DNA of 64,000 nt from Micromonospora pisi (GTDB taxonomy: Bacteria; Actinomycetota; Actinomycetes; Mycobacteriales; Micromonosporaceae). Location of the stretch: contig NZ_RBKT01000001.1 in the NCBI RefSeq assembly GCF_003633685.1, positions 1,116,001 to 1,180,000 of the forward strand, read 5' to 3'. Shown here in pieces: positions 17,564 to 26,883 of this stretch (positions are counted from its first letter, which is position 1; each line of letters begins with the position of its first letter). Made by a program: the position numbers and the translations under genes. The notes under the pieces are model-generated. The model was not told where the DNA came from. It did no database searches and saw only the letters and a program-made list of their open reading frames with translations.

Positions 17564-18750
17564 TGTACGGTGCCAATACCTGTCACACGCGCTGTGAACT
17601 GGTCCCTCGCAAGTTTGAGGCACCTTCATGGTCATGGCGTTTCGGTTGATCTATCTGTTCGCGATCCGCGTGTTCGACGCCCTTCTCGCTGCGACCCGCA
17701 GTGACAGTGCCATGCTCGCGGAGCTGCTGGCGCTGCGCCACGAGGCCGCGGTCCTCCGCCGCCAGGTCCGCAGCCGACCACGGCTGTCCTGGCCAGACCC
17801 GGCAACCCTGTCCACGCTCGCCCATTTCCTACCCCGTCCGGTCCGCGTCCACCAGATCGTGACCCGGCGACCCCGCTGGCCTGGCACCGCCGGCTGGTGC
17901 GACGTCGCTGGACCTACCCAAGCCGTGGTGACCGCCCGCCCGTCAGCCCCGAAATCCGGGAGTTGATCTACCGGAGGCCGCCGAGTACCCGCGGTGGGGC
18001 CACAAACGCATCCAGGGCGAACTACTCAGGCTCGGCCACCGCGTCGGGCTCGGCACCATCCGACAGATCCTCGCCAGCCAACGGATCGAACCCGCCCCAC
18101 GCGGGGTCCACACCTCGCGGCGGACGTTCCTACGTACCCAGGCGACAGGGCTACCGGCCACCGACTTCTTCCATCTCGACACGATTACGCCGCGCCAGCT
18201 CTACCTGCTGGTCGTAATGGAAATCGCCACCCACCGAGTGCACATCCTCGGCATGACCGAACACCCAACCCAGACCTGGGTCACCCAACAGGCCCGCAAC
18301 CCGGTCATAGACCTCGGAGAACAAACCAACGCGTTCCAGTTCCTGATCCGCGACCGTGACACCCAATACGGTGCACCCTTCGACGCAGTGCTCGCTGATA
18401 AGGGCCCGCAGGTGGTGAAGACGCCGCCTCGCACGCCCCGTGCCAACTGCTTCGTCGAGCGCTGGGGCCACAGCATGCGCGAGGAATACACCGACCACCT
18501 CCTCATCCACGGCCAGCGGCACGCCAGGACGATCCTCAACGAGTACGTCCAACACCTCAACGACCACCGACCACACCAAGGGCGCGGACAACTGCCACCC
18601 AACCACAACCCGAAGGTACTTAAACCGATCGACAGCGTCGTCCAACGCCGACGACGACTGCAAGGAACCATCAACGAGTACCACCGAGCCGCCTGAACGA
18701 ATCCTCAAAACCGCAGGTCAGCACCCGGAATCTAGTTTTGGCACCCTACA
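17564..18750 (+). mobile_element. rve-type IS, complete ends, dead transposase
   Basis: The inverted termini are TGTACGGTGCCAATACCTG at 17564 and the complement of TGTAGGGTGCCAAAACTAG ending at 18750. This gives a 1187-bp element, the expected size for these single-ORF integrase-core ISs. The transposase inside is frameshifted. Confidence 0.78.
17628..18696 (+). pseudogene. Integrase-core transposase with two frameshifts
   Basis: The start ([31 protein letters not shown]) is in one frame. The motif around [12 protein letters not shown] is displaced after VHQIVT near 17865, and a second shift follows RELI near 17970. From 18000 the helix-turn-helix/DDE core continues ([29 protein letters not shown]) to the family tail INEYHRAA. 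All parts are present but not in one frame. Confidence 0.8.
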
Positions 18751-18911
18751 AGCTTCACACGGCGCACGCACCTGTCCCAGATCGCGCCGAGTGGCAACCG
18801 ATCCGACCCAGCCGGTGAGGAAGCGCTCGTGCGGGGGCGTGTCCGGAACGTCATCATCCAGGTGTCGCGTTCCGGCGAGTCCGGGCCGGCGTCACATAGA
18901 AAAGTCCTGCC

Positions 18912-19330
18912 TCAACCCAGCAGCCGGCCGGCGAGCACGACCACCATTGCCACCACGTTGGCGAGCATCGCGGCCAGCGGCAGGAATGTGTCGCGGGCAC
19001 GCAGGTACTTGTGGGACACATAGGTCATCGGGTCGGTGCGCAGGACCCTGGGGAAAACGTACAGGCAGATGGGCACGACGAGGATGAGTAGCAGCACGGT
19101 CGACACCGCGAGCGGGTTGCCTTGCAGGACCAGCACCGCGCCGACCAGCGGCAGCAGCAGGCTCGGCAGCTAAACGGCGCCACAAATTCGGTCGACCCGG
19201 TGGCGCGTTCGACGGTGGCGTCGCTCGGATAACACGTCGCTGCTGCAGGCGCACTCCAGGATCACCTCGTAAATGCGCAGCGAGAAGTTCGTGACCCGCG
19301 GCCCGGTGCGGGACACCAGTGGACGGGAGG
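18912..19330 (-). pseudogene. Integral membrane protein gene, frameshifted
   Basis: The C-terminal part reads cleanly: LVLQGNPLAVSTVLLLILVV, then YVFPRVLRTDPMTYVSHKYL, and a last helix AMLANVVAMVVVLAGRLLG. Upstream, a TAG at about 19172 interrupts the frame. Related segments (GSTEFVAPF, DATVERATG, RVTNFSLRIYEVILECA) are spread over other frames up to about 19330. It looks like a small multi-pass membrane protein that has decayed. I do not recognise the family. Confidence 0.45.
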
Positions 19331-19482
19331 ACGGACACCGCGGTCGGGAAGACGACCGCGGTGTCCGCGCACAGGCCCGGGTATGGGACAGTCGCGGTCC
19401 GGCGCACGAGCCTCGCGACGGCCTCCACGTCGACGGTGTCCCCTCGCGACCGTGGCGGTCAGGGCGGCTGAACCTGGGCGAA

Positions 19483-19528
19483 GCCTGGCCAGCCAGGCTC
19501 AGGCGAACTTGAGCCTGGCTGGCCAGGC
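19483..19528 (-). terminator. Perfect 19-bp hairpin downstream of the subtilase gene
   Basis: Arms GCCTGGCCAGCCAGGCTCA (19483-19501) and its exact complement (19510-19528), loop of 8 nt. It lies 10 bp beyond the stop of the minus-strand protease and can fold on either strand. Confidence 0.7.
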
Positions 19529-19537
19529 CACGTGCGG

Positions 19538-22081
19538 CTAGACGCCGCCGGACCCTGCTCCGGGCAGCGTCCGCACGACGGTCAGCGTCACATCGCCGTG
19601 GTGGTAGGACACCCTGAACAGGTGGCGGCCCGCGTTCAACGTCCGCCGTTCCGGCAGGGAATGAAAGTTGCCCTTGATCGAGTCGCCGCTCATGATCGTC
19701 AGTACCGTGCCCGGAGTGAGGCGCGCGCGAATGTCCAGGGTGAGTTCGCCGTCCAGCTTCAGGTGACCCGCAGCCCGCACGCTCGTGTAGTCGTGGTCGC
19801 CGGAGATGGTGATGGCGAGGCGACCCGCTCGGCTGACGGTCACGTCGCCGCCGACGTTCAGGACGTTGCCGGGCGCGACGTCGACGAGGGTGATTGACGC
19901 CGCGGACGCCGCTTCTTTGGACGACAGACCGGGCTGCAGCACGCCGCGGTCGACGTGAATGCTGCCTGCCACGCGACCGCCGCCGCCGAGCGTGCCGCCC
20001 TTGACGAGGATCGAACTTGCGTGCGAGCCGTTGATCGAAAGCTTACCGCCCTCAACCGTCGTGCCGCCCTCGTAGGTGTCGTGGCCCGCCATGATCAGCG
20101 TCCCGGAGCCCTGCTTGACCAAAGAAGCCGTGTAGAGCTTTTCGTCGATCTTGTGCTGGATGTAGGCCGCGCGCGCATCCATCCATTCCTTGCGCCACTT
20201 GACGGCGTCCGCATGGGTGATTTTGTCGTACAACTCGGGACGGCCGTCAGTAATAGCTTGGATGTAAGGATCAGCCAAAATGCCCTGAAGCATGAAGGCC
20301 TGTTCGTTAAGCGTGCCGTCCGGATTCAGCACGTTGGGGCTGAATTCACCGGCATAGGCAATGCCATGCCGCTTGTAGTCAGCCAGCCACTGCCGATCTT
20401 CCTTCTCTCTTTCCTTGATCGCGATCTGGCTAATGTCGTTCGACCAGACGTCCAGGGGCGCTTTATTCATGTTGTAGGTCATGGGGCTCAGGAACTGGCC
20501 GGGGCCGTACATGCCCTTGGCCAGATCGGGAATCCCCCAGCCCCAGCGTGCGTCCGGAAGACCATCGGGAGCGGTCCAGTCGGTGGATGCCCCGGAGGGG
20601 GAGGTTTGCCCGGTGCCGAGGAATCTCACGCCGTCCGACATCTTATTGTTCGCCGTGGTGAACATCAGCTCACGCACCTGCTTGGCATCCATGTTCGGAT
20701 AGCGGGAGAGCAGAATTCCCATCACCGCTGTCGCAACCGGCGTTGCCGGTGACGTGCCGCTTGAGTTTGAATAGTTGGTATCACCAGCGCTGCTCGTGGT
20801 ACGAACGCTGTTTGAAGGGGTAGAGACGGTCCACCATCTCGCCAGCCCCGCCTCGTTAAACCCGAACTGCTTTGCGTATTCGGGATTGGCCGCAGTGGGC
20901 GGTTGCACCCCGCCGACGGCTACAAACTGATTCTCCGCCCAGGGATTGAAGAGGGGATACGCCGGGCGGAAATACGGGTTGCTCCAGTCGTTGTTTCCGG
21001 CCGACCTTACGTTGACGGTACCGCTGTCCTTGATGGCTTCCCAGATGGCATCCATGAAGGAACGCCCGGGGTACTTAGGATTGTATTGAATTCCGCCTTT
21101 CGAATAGCTTTTCTTGAAGAAGAAATACTGGTACTCCAGATCCTTCAGGTATTCGCTGGGAACGATAGTCGCCATTGCCGTGGCGCTGGCACTGTCTTTG
21201 CCAGCCAGTAGGTAAGCGTTGGCGAGGTTGCCGTTGGCTCCAAGATCGTTTGCGAGACCGTCAAAGCGGGCTCTGTCAAGAGTCTGGACATAAGAGCCCC
21301 AACTGCTGTTGATGACCTGGGCGCCTGCGTCGACCAGGGCCTTATTGGCCGCGTACCAGTACACGTAATCGTGGAAGGGACCGTGGGACTGGGTATCGGA
21401 CCCGCCGGTATTGGCAACATAAATCTTCGATCCAAAGGCGATGCCGTGCTGGTCTTTACCATCGCGTATGCCGGAGGTAACCCCAAGCATACCGGTCCCG
21501 TGCCCGTAGTCACTTGTTCTCGCCTGATCAGCGGCGATAGTGAACCGCTCGCCCTTAGTAAACGGGTTCGCCGGGGTGGCTGCGTTTCGATACCCGAAGC
21601 CGGACGTGCCGTAGACACCCTCCGCTCTCACCGGCACGATCAGCCCGGTCTGAAATGCTTCGTGTGTAGGCCTGTAGCCCGAATCCATCATGCCCAGCTT
21701 GACGCCCCGCCCGCAGTACCCTAGGGCATAGGCGGTGGACGCGTTTACCGCGACGAGCTGCCACGGGGAATCGACCGCTGCGCCAGGATTAGAAGGATTA
21801 TGGCCGGTATAATAGCCATATTCCGGCGTTTCCCAACTGGCTTTAGCGGCATCTAGTTCTTCAGGACTCCTGGCGACAAAGCCCGGGTCTCCCGGGTACG
21901 AGCACTGCGCGCAATCTTCCCGGTACGCCAGCCAATCGCCCGTATGGCCAGGGGTCGACGTCGGACCGGTCTTGGACGATGCCGAGGCAAACCCGGCCGG
22001 AGCCGACGCGATGCCTACTCCGGCAGCAAGCGCCCCTCCCAACCGCAGGAACTGTCGCCGACTCGTGGGCCTCATGCTCAT
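19538..22081 (-). CDS. Tat-exported subtilisin-like (S8) protease with autotransporter-type beta repeats
   Basis: An 847-residue secreted serine protease. A twin-arginine signal (SRRQFLRLGGALAAGVG) precedes an ASA cleavage site near residue 34. The S8 triad is Asp133 (MMDSG), His194 (YGHGTG) and Ser444 (SGTSPATPVA), with the oxyanion Asn364 in SAGNND. From about residue 670 the C-terminus becomes autotransporter-type beta-strand repeats (GSGTLIMAGHDTYEGGTTVEGG, then GGGGRVAGSIHVDRG), with no transmembrane barrel domain. Such passenger repeats are typical of Gram-negative autotransporter proteases. The DNA is visibly more AT-rich than its neighbours, with codons such as TTG, ATA and GGG, which suggests transfer. 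ATG 22081 follows GGAAGGAGT. A terminator follows the stop. Confidence 0.85.
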   Translation of the reverse strand: MSMRPTSRRQFLRLGGALAAGVGIASAPAGFASASSKTGPTSTPGHTGDWLAYREDCAQCSYPGDPGFVARSPEELDAAKASWETPEYGYYTGHNPSNPGAAVDSPWQLVAVNASTAYALGYCGRGVKLGMMDSGYRPTHEAFQTGLIVPVRAEGVYGTSGFGYRNAATPANPFTKGERFTIAADQARTSDYGHGTGMLGVTSGIRDGKDQHGIAFGSKIYVANTGGSDTQSHGPFHDYVYWYAANKALVDAGAQVINSSWGSYVQTLDRARFDGLANDLGANGNLANAYLLAGKDSASATAMATIVPSEYLKDLEYQYFFFKKSYSKGGIQYNPKYPGRSFMDAIWEAIKDSGTVNVRSAGNNDWSNPYFRPAYPLFNPWAENQFVAVGGVQPPTAANPEYAKQFGFNEAGLARWWTVSTPSNSVRTTSSAGDTNYSNSSGTSPATPVATAVMGILLSRYPNMDAKQVRELMFTTANNKMSDGVRFLGTGQTSPSGASTDWTAPDGLPDARWGWGIPDLAKGMYGPGQFLSPMTYNMNKAPLDVWSNDISQIAIKEREKEDRQWLADYKRHGIAYAGEFSPNVLNPDGTLNEQAFMLQGILADPYIQAITDGRPELYDKITHADAVKWRKEWMDARAAYIQHKIDEKLYTASLVKQGSGTLIMAGHDTYEGGTTVEGGKLSINGSHASSILVKGGTLGGGGRVAGSIHVDRGVLQPGLSSKEAASAASITLVDVAPGNVLNVGGDVTVSRAGRLAITISGDHDYTSVRAAGHLKLDGELTLDIRARLTPGTVLTIMSGDSIKGNFHSLPERRTLNAGRHLFRVSYHHGDVTLTVVRTLPGAGSGGV

Positions 22082-22336
22082 CTCCGACTCCTTCCCGATG
22101 GGTCGATATCTCTAACGGACCGGGGAGGCCTGTTGCGTCCCAGCCCCATGATCCACACGCGCTAATTAGACTGCGACACAAGTGCCTCGTCAAGGGGGCA
22201 AAATCTGTCCACCAGAAGCGGTTTGAGGCACGATCCACATCGATAAACGTAACGATCCTGGGCCGGGCCACGGGCTCCTCGCGGGGCCGGATGAGTGACG
22301 GTCCTGGTCAAAACTCGGTCGCTGTTGAGCTGGGGT

Positions 22337-22512
22337 TTCATGTGGCGGCTTGGTGCTCGTTGAGGAGTCCTCCGAGGCGTTTGCGGCGATGTATGCGGTC
22401 GGTCGGGTGGGGAGTGGGACGTTGCGGTCGTCGGTCGGTGCTCGCAGACCGATCCCATGGTTTTGGTGGCTTCGGCCGGTGTTGTAGTGCTCGATAGAGG
22501 TCTGCAGCGCGT
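22337..22512 (-). pseudogene. rve-type transposase 3' remnant
   Basis: The minus strand encodes IEHYNTGRSHQNHGIGLRAP, continuing with TDDRNV, and after a frameshift the tail RRKRLGGLLNEHQAAT then stop. This is the characteristic C-terminus of IS481/IS3-type integrase-core transposases. The rest of the gene is missing. Confidence 0.6.
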
Positions 22513-22529
22513 GGCCGCGAAGCCCAGAG

Positions 22530-22875
22530 TTAGGACAATTTAGTGCGTACCCACGCGATTGTTCTGGTCGAGGACGTGGCGGAGGTCGTCAGGGAGAGGA
22601 TCGGCCGCGGTGATGGTGTGGGCGCCGACTTGGATCTGGATGGTGCGGCTCGCCACTCGGCCACCACGAAGGGCACGTCGGGGATGCGGGCGCCGAGGAT
22701 GAACGACAGTCCGGCGTCCTCGATGGCTTTCCGGTTGGCCGCCGGCACCGGAGTCAGCCACAACCGTGGCGTCGGTCAACTTGCGGGCCTGCATGAAGGA
22801 GCGCATCGTGGTCGTCTCACCCGCGATGCCTTCAAAAGCATTGACCATCAAGGGAAAGCCGGTCGCGTCGGTCAA
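22530..22875 (-). pseudogene. IS1634-like DDE transposase fragment, frameshifted
   Basis: The fragment reads LTDATGFPLMVNAFEG, with METTTMRSFMQAR-like spacing, then VVAD. After a shift it continues AANRKAIEDAGLSFILGARI and PDVPFVVAEWR, a signature of IS1634-family transposases. Start and end are both lost. Confidence 0.6.
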
Positions 22876-23011
22876 CGCTCGTGTGGCGTCGCCACGGTCG
22901 ACTGGTTCGGCCTTGCGAGCCTCTATCCCCTGCTACGCGAGCTACAGAAGACGGAGACGGGCCCCTGGGTCCAGTTCCACCTCGCATGGTGTTTCACCGA
23001 GCGACCGACCG

Positions 23012-24046
23012 TGTGCTGTTCGGAAACTCATCGCTGCTGCTCGGAGTGGGTGTGGCACGCCACCACGGCCAGCTGAACCCTGTCCAGGTGATCATCTCAC
23101 TGGTGTACCGGGTGGCACGCAAGCTCCTCGCGGTCCCGGCCGTCCTACTACGCCGGGAACACAGCCAAGGATGCCGAACTGCTCGTGCTTCGGCATGAGA
23201 ACGCGGTGCTGCGCAGGCAGCTCACGGGGCCGGTGCGGTACGAGCCGGCGGACCGACTGTGGTTCACGGCGCTGTCCTCGCTCATACCCCGACGCCGGTG
23301 GGCGCAGGTGTTCCCGGTGACGCCCGCGACCCTGCTCGCTTGGCACCGCGGACTCATCGCGAGCAAGTGGGACTACAGCATGCGCCGGGGCAGACCCGGC
23401 AGGCCGCCAACCGCGAGCGCGGTGAAGGCGCTGGTGCTACGGCTGGCTCGGCAGAATCCGCGCTGGGGGTGCCGTCGGATCCAGGGTGAGCTTGTTCGCC
23501 TCGGGCATCCCATCGGCACCACGACAGTTTGGGAGATCCTTACCGCGGCCGGCATTGATCCGGCCCCGCGCCGCAACGGCCCGACATGGCGCGAGTTCCT
23601 GACCGCGCAAGCCGACAGCGTCATCGCCTGCGACTTCGTACACATCGACCTGGTCGACCTACGCCGGGTGTACGCCCTGGTGTTCCTCGAACACGGCACA
23701 CGCCGACTGCACGTCGCCGGGGTGACCGCTCATCCGACGGCATCCTGGACGGTGCAGCAGGCAAGAAACCGAGCCACCGAGTTGGGCGTACGGGTCAACT
23801 CGCTGCGCTTCCTGATCCGCGACCGGAGACCCACGCCCGGCACGTCCTTGGCACCTACGCCCGACACTACAACCACCATCGCCCGCACCAGTCTCGAAGA
23901 CAGCTCCCTCCCCTCGCCCAGGAGCACCCCGCGCCGGTGACCGACCTGACCGCTCACCGACTCCTACGAACCCGAGTGCTCGGAGGCGTCATCAACGAGT
24001 ACAGACACGCAGCCTGACCAGCAGCGACGAGTTTCCGAACGGCACA
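23012..24046 (+). mobile_element. rve-type IS with internal deletion
   Basis: The inverted termini TGTGCTGTTCGGAAACTC (23012) and TGTGCCGTTCGGAAACTC (complement, ending 24046) are followed on both sides by TCGCTGCTG. The element is 1035 bp, shorter than the roughly 1.2 kb expected, because part of the transposase is deleted. It sits inside an IS110 remnant. Confidence 0.8.
23091..24017 (+). pseudogene. Integrase-core transposase, frameshifted and internally deleted
   Basis: The 5' end (ISLVYRVARKLLAVPAVLLRR) is out of frame with [20 protein letters not shown]. The middle (23185-23826) carries the first catalytic Asp in IACDFVHID. After FLIRDR, near 23826, the block with the second Asp and the Glu is missing, and the sequence resumes in another frame at THARHVLGTYARHYNHHRPH to the tail VINEYRHAA. 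It is not functional. Confidence 0.8.
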
Positions 24047-24455
24047 GGTCGGGCTCGCCCCGGACGGGAAGCGGTTGCACGACGCGCCGCTGCCGAACAC
24101 GGAGGCCCGGTCGCGGCAGTTGTTCGAGAAACTCGCCCGTCACGGCACGGTGTTGGTCGTGGTCGACCAGCCCGCGTCGATCGGCGCTCTCCCGGTCGCG
24201 GTCGCGCGGGCGCGTGGTCACCAGGTCGCCTACCTGCCCGGTCTGGCGATGCGCCGGATCGCCGACCTGCATCCCGGTAGCGCAAAGACCGACGCCCGCG
24301 ACGCTTACGTGATCGCTGACGCGGCCCGGACCCTGCCGCACACGCTCCGGCGGGTCGACCGGCGACGAGACCCTCGCCGAACTGGAGGTCCTCGTCGGCT
24401 ATGACGACGGCCTCGCTGGTTAGGCCACCCGGGTGTCGAACCGGATCCGTGGCCT
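24047..24455 (+). pseudogene. IS110-family transposase fragment
   Basis: Reads GLAPDGKRLHDAPLPNTEAR, then LVVVDQPASIGALPVAVARA, and NKTDARDAYVIADAART-like AKTDARDAYVIADAARTLP, the DEDD-transposase N-terminal domain of IS110. A frameshift follows RRVD near 24358, a stop occurs after DGLAG, and the gene is cut at 24455 by another IS. Confidence 0.75.
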
Positions 24456-24631
24456 TGTGAGTGCCGAAAAGCTCATCCGTCCTGGCCGCAGCCATCTAAA
24501 TCATCGAGGTGGAAGGCTCCGCTGAAGACGTGGAACCTCTCAGCTGGATCGCGACGGTTGTCTACGTCGAGTACTACGCGACGATGGGGTGTGCTGTTTC
24601 GACTGGCCTACCTCGGCGTGACCAACACCCT
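24456..24631 (+). mobile_element. ISx copy B, left-end fragment only
   Basis: The first 176 bp are nearly identical to the start of the full ISx (54368 onward), including the terminus TGTGAGTGCCGAAAAGCTCA. Similarity stops abruptly after ACCAACACCCT at 24631. The remainder of the IS is absent. Confidence 0.8.
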
Positions 24632-24942
24632 TGTCGGCGTACGGATGAACGTGCGCAGGTAGGTACGGACGAACGGGACCAGCCTCATGCCCAAAATCCG
24701 AGAGGTAGATGGCGGTGCCCGGTCTGCTGAGACCTCCTACCGCGCCGCTTCCGCTCCTCGCCGCTGCGCGGCTGCGGTACGGGTCGGCTTGGTCCCGAAG
24801 CACTACCCGCAGCGCTCGCGCAGCGCATTCAGCCTCTACCTGCTCGACGATCCGCTTGGGTCGTCTGCAGATCCCGCAACGACGGGCTGAGGTGCTCGTC
24901 GATCGATGACCGCTTCGGCCTGATCAAGTCCGGACGGCGAAA
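24632..24942. other. Non-coding stretch between IS fragment and MarR gene
   Basis: No reading frame with a credible start or family signature. Probably deletion-joined remnant DNA. Confidence 0.4.
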
Positions 24943-25434
24943 TCAGGCGGCTGGCTGGTGCAGGCCCGGGTGGACGCCGGCCGGGCTCCCCGTGTGCTCG
25001 GCGAGCCGTTGCAGGACAGTGATAAGCCGGGCGCGTTCGTTGGCGTCGAGCGGGGTGAGGATCTCGTCCTCGTGCTGATCGGCGACCCGGCGAGCGCGAG
25101 GCAGCAGCTTGCGCGAGGCTTCGGTCAGGTGGATGGCGTGGGCACGACGGTCGCTGGGATGCCGCCGACGTTCGACCAGATCGCGCTGTTCGAGGTCGTC
25201 GAGCAAGCCAACCATGACCTTGCGGTGGATGCCCAGCGCGTCGGCGAGCTGTTGCTGGGTGTTGCCTTCACTTCGCTCCAAGTGCATGAGCAGCCCGAAG
25301 TGGTTCGGCGCGATGCCCAGCGGCGCCAGCCGCACGGCGAACGTCTGCGCGACGTGGAACCCGAGCTGTGACAGCAGGAAGTTGGCCCGACCGGCCAACG
25401 GCCGGTCCGTGCCTGGTGCGGAGTCGTCGAACAC
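24943..25434 (-). CDS. MarR-family transcriptional regulator
   Basis: A 163-residue winged-helix repressor. The MarR core is clear: LERSEGNTQQQLADALGIHR for the HTH, VMVGLLDDLEQRDLVERRRH for the recognition helix and wing entry, and SDRRAHAIHLTEASRK for the wing. GTG start. It is divergent from an oxidoreductase operon with a 67-bp intergenic region containing a palindrome, a classic MarR arrangement for repression of both sides. Confidence 0.88.
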   Translation of the reverse strand: MFDDSAPGTDRPLAGRANFLLSQLGFHVAQTFAVRLAPLGIAPNHFGLLMHLERSEGNTQQQLADALGIHRKVMVGLLDDLEQRDLVERRRHPSDRRAHAIHLTEASRKLLPRARRVADQHEDEILTPLDANERARLITVLQRLAEHTGSPAGVHPGLHQPAA

Positions 25435-25469
25435 TCCAACATTGTACGTCCTCGGTATTGTCCGCTACG

Positions 25470-25486
25470 GTAACAGTTACTGGTAA
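25470..25486. promoter_or_regulatory. Candidate MarR operator
   Basis: GTAAC-A-GTTAC, a perfect palindrome, overlaps TTAC-TG-GTAA within 25470-25486, between the divergent MarR and oxidoreductase genes. This AT-richer symmetric site is the best operator candidate. Confidence 0.5.
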
Positions 25487-25507
25487 TCCACAACTTGGGA
25501 GATGCTG

Positions 25508-26146
25508 ATGAAGGTGACCGTCTTCGGTGCGACCGGCGGCATCGGCAGCCACGTCGTGCGCCAGGCACTCGACCGCGGGTTAACCGTGACCGCGGTCGTC
25601 CGCGACCCGGTCCGCCTCGACGTGCGTCATCCGGCGCTGAAGGTCACGACGGTGTCGACGCTCGACGACGCCGATGCGTTGCGGCCCGTGGTGCGCGGCA
25701 GCGACGCGGTCCTGTCCGGTGTGGGCCCACGCGGACGCCACGACGGGCCGGTCGCCTCCACCGCCACGCGCGCGATCCTGAGAGCGATGCACGCCGAAGG
25801 TGTCCGCCGACTCGTCGCGGTCAGCGCCGCCCCTATCGGCCCGACACCCGACGGGGACAGTTTCCTCAACCGCCGAATTGTTCTGCCGGTCATCAGGGCC
25901 CTGCTCAGAGATCTATACGCGGACCTGCATGCCATGGAGCACACGATGGCGAACAGCCCGGCGCAATGGACGCTGGTGCGGCCGCCGAAGCTCGTGAACA
26001 AAACGATGACCGGCCGGTACCGCACCGCCATCGGCGGCAACGTCGTCCGCGGCTACACGATCTCGCGGGCCGACGTGGCCCACGCCATGCTCGCCGCCGC
26101 AGGCGACCCCGCGACGATCCACCGGGCGATCGGCATCGCGTACTGA
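25508..26146 (+). CDS. NAD(P)-binding NmrA-like oxidoreductase/epimerase
   Basis: A 212-residue Rossmann-fold protein. The nucleotide-binding motif GATGGIGS lies at residues 7-14, followed by VVRDP and the central VSAAPIGP strand. It resembles NAD(P)H-binding SDR-like proteins (NmrA/BLVRB group) that are often under MarR control and answer redox or quinone stress. ATG 25508 was preferred to ATG 25502 because TTGGGAG lies six bases upstream. It is the first gene of a co-directional group with two further genes spaced 37 and 22 bp apart. Confidence 0.82.
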   Translation: MKVTVFGATGGIGSHVVRQALDRGLTVTAVVRDPVRLDVRHPALKVTTVSTLDDADALRPVVRGSDAVLSGVGPRGRHDGPVASTATRAILRAMHAEGVRRLVAVSAAPIGPTPDGDSFLNRRIVLPVIRALLRDLYADLHAMEHTMANSPAQWTLVRPPKLVNKTMTGRYRTAIGGNVVRGYTISRADVAHAMLAAAGDPATIHRAIGIAY

Positions 26147-26183
26147 CCGACCGCCGTCTACCGTCTATCCCGAAGGATGCACG

Positions 26184-26861
26184 ATGCCCTATCCGCCGCC
26201 CCAGTTTGTCGAACCGGAACCGTACGGATTCATCTACCTGGGCTTTCAGGCCGAGCCCGCACAACGGTCACCCGTCTATACCCGCACCCCGCGCCGGCAA
26301 CGGGCGACGGCGCAACTGGTGCAGGCCGTCCCCGCCCTCGTGCGCCGCGAGGACGTCTTGTCCGTCCGCGCCTTCCGGGCGGTGTTCATCCCGCCGCTGC
26401 CGGGCGCACCGCGATACGACCTCGCCATGCTGATCCGCACGATGCGCGTGGACCAACTGCAAACGGTGCGTACGTGTGCCGAGGTCTCGGCCCTCGGCGG
26501 CGAGCAAATTCTCGCCGGCGTCAACGTGGCCCGGATCGGCGACACCGAGGCCCGAGCCGACGACGCCTTCCTGTTCAACCACTTCACCGCCGCGCCAGGC
26601 ACCGATGCCGAAGCCGTCTGGCGCTCCGTCACCGGCTGGTACACCACCAAGACCGGAGTCGACAACTCCACCGCCCTGCGGCCCATCGGACCCTCGTCAT
26701 TCGCGCTCGTCAACTACGCGCGTCTGCCCGCCGGGCCGATCCGCTTCCTGTCCGGACAACTCACGCGGCCGAGCTTCCATCGCTTCGTACGCGCCACACT
26801 CGACGCCCATGGAATGCACGCCCTGCCCGCCGTCCACCGGCTCGTCCACGCGTCGGCGTAA
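26184..26861 (+). CDS. Hypothetical protein in the MarR-linked operon
   Basis: A 225-residue soluble protein preceded by GAAGGA. It contains no membrane segment or signal peptide. Visible features are a Pro-rich start (MPYPPPQFVEPEPYGF), an APRYDLAMLIRT stretch and a DDAFLFNHF stretch, which give the feel of a small-ligand-binding alpha/beta fold. I do not recognise the family. Position in the operon suggests a role with the oxidoreductase. Confidence 0.65.
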   Translation: MPYPPPQFVEPEPYGFIYLGFQAEPAQRSPVYTRTPRRQRATAQLVQAVPALVRREDVLSVRAFRAVFIPPLPGAPRYDLAMLIRTMRVDQLQTVRTCAEVSALGGEQILAGVNVARIGDTEARADDAFLFNHFTAAPGTDAEAVWRSVTGWYTTKTGVDNSTALRPIGPSSFALVNYARLPAGPIRFLSGQLTRPSFHRFVRATLDAHGMHALPAVHRLVHASA

Positions 26862-26883
26862 TGCTCGATCGAAGGAGACAGCC

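Noticed and set aside
23092-23346. Minus-strand frames within the IS at 23 kb
   Set aside because: They are antisense to a recognisable transposase and start at arbitrary codons.
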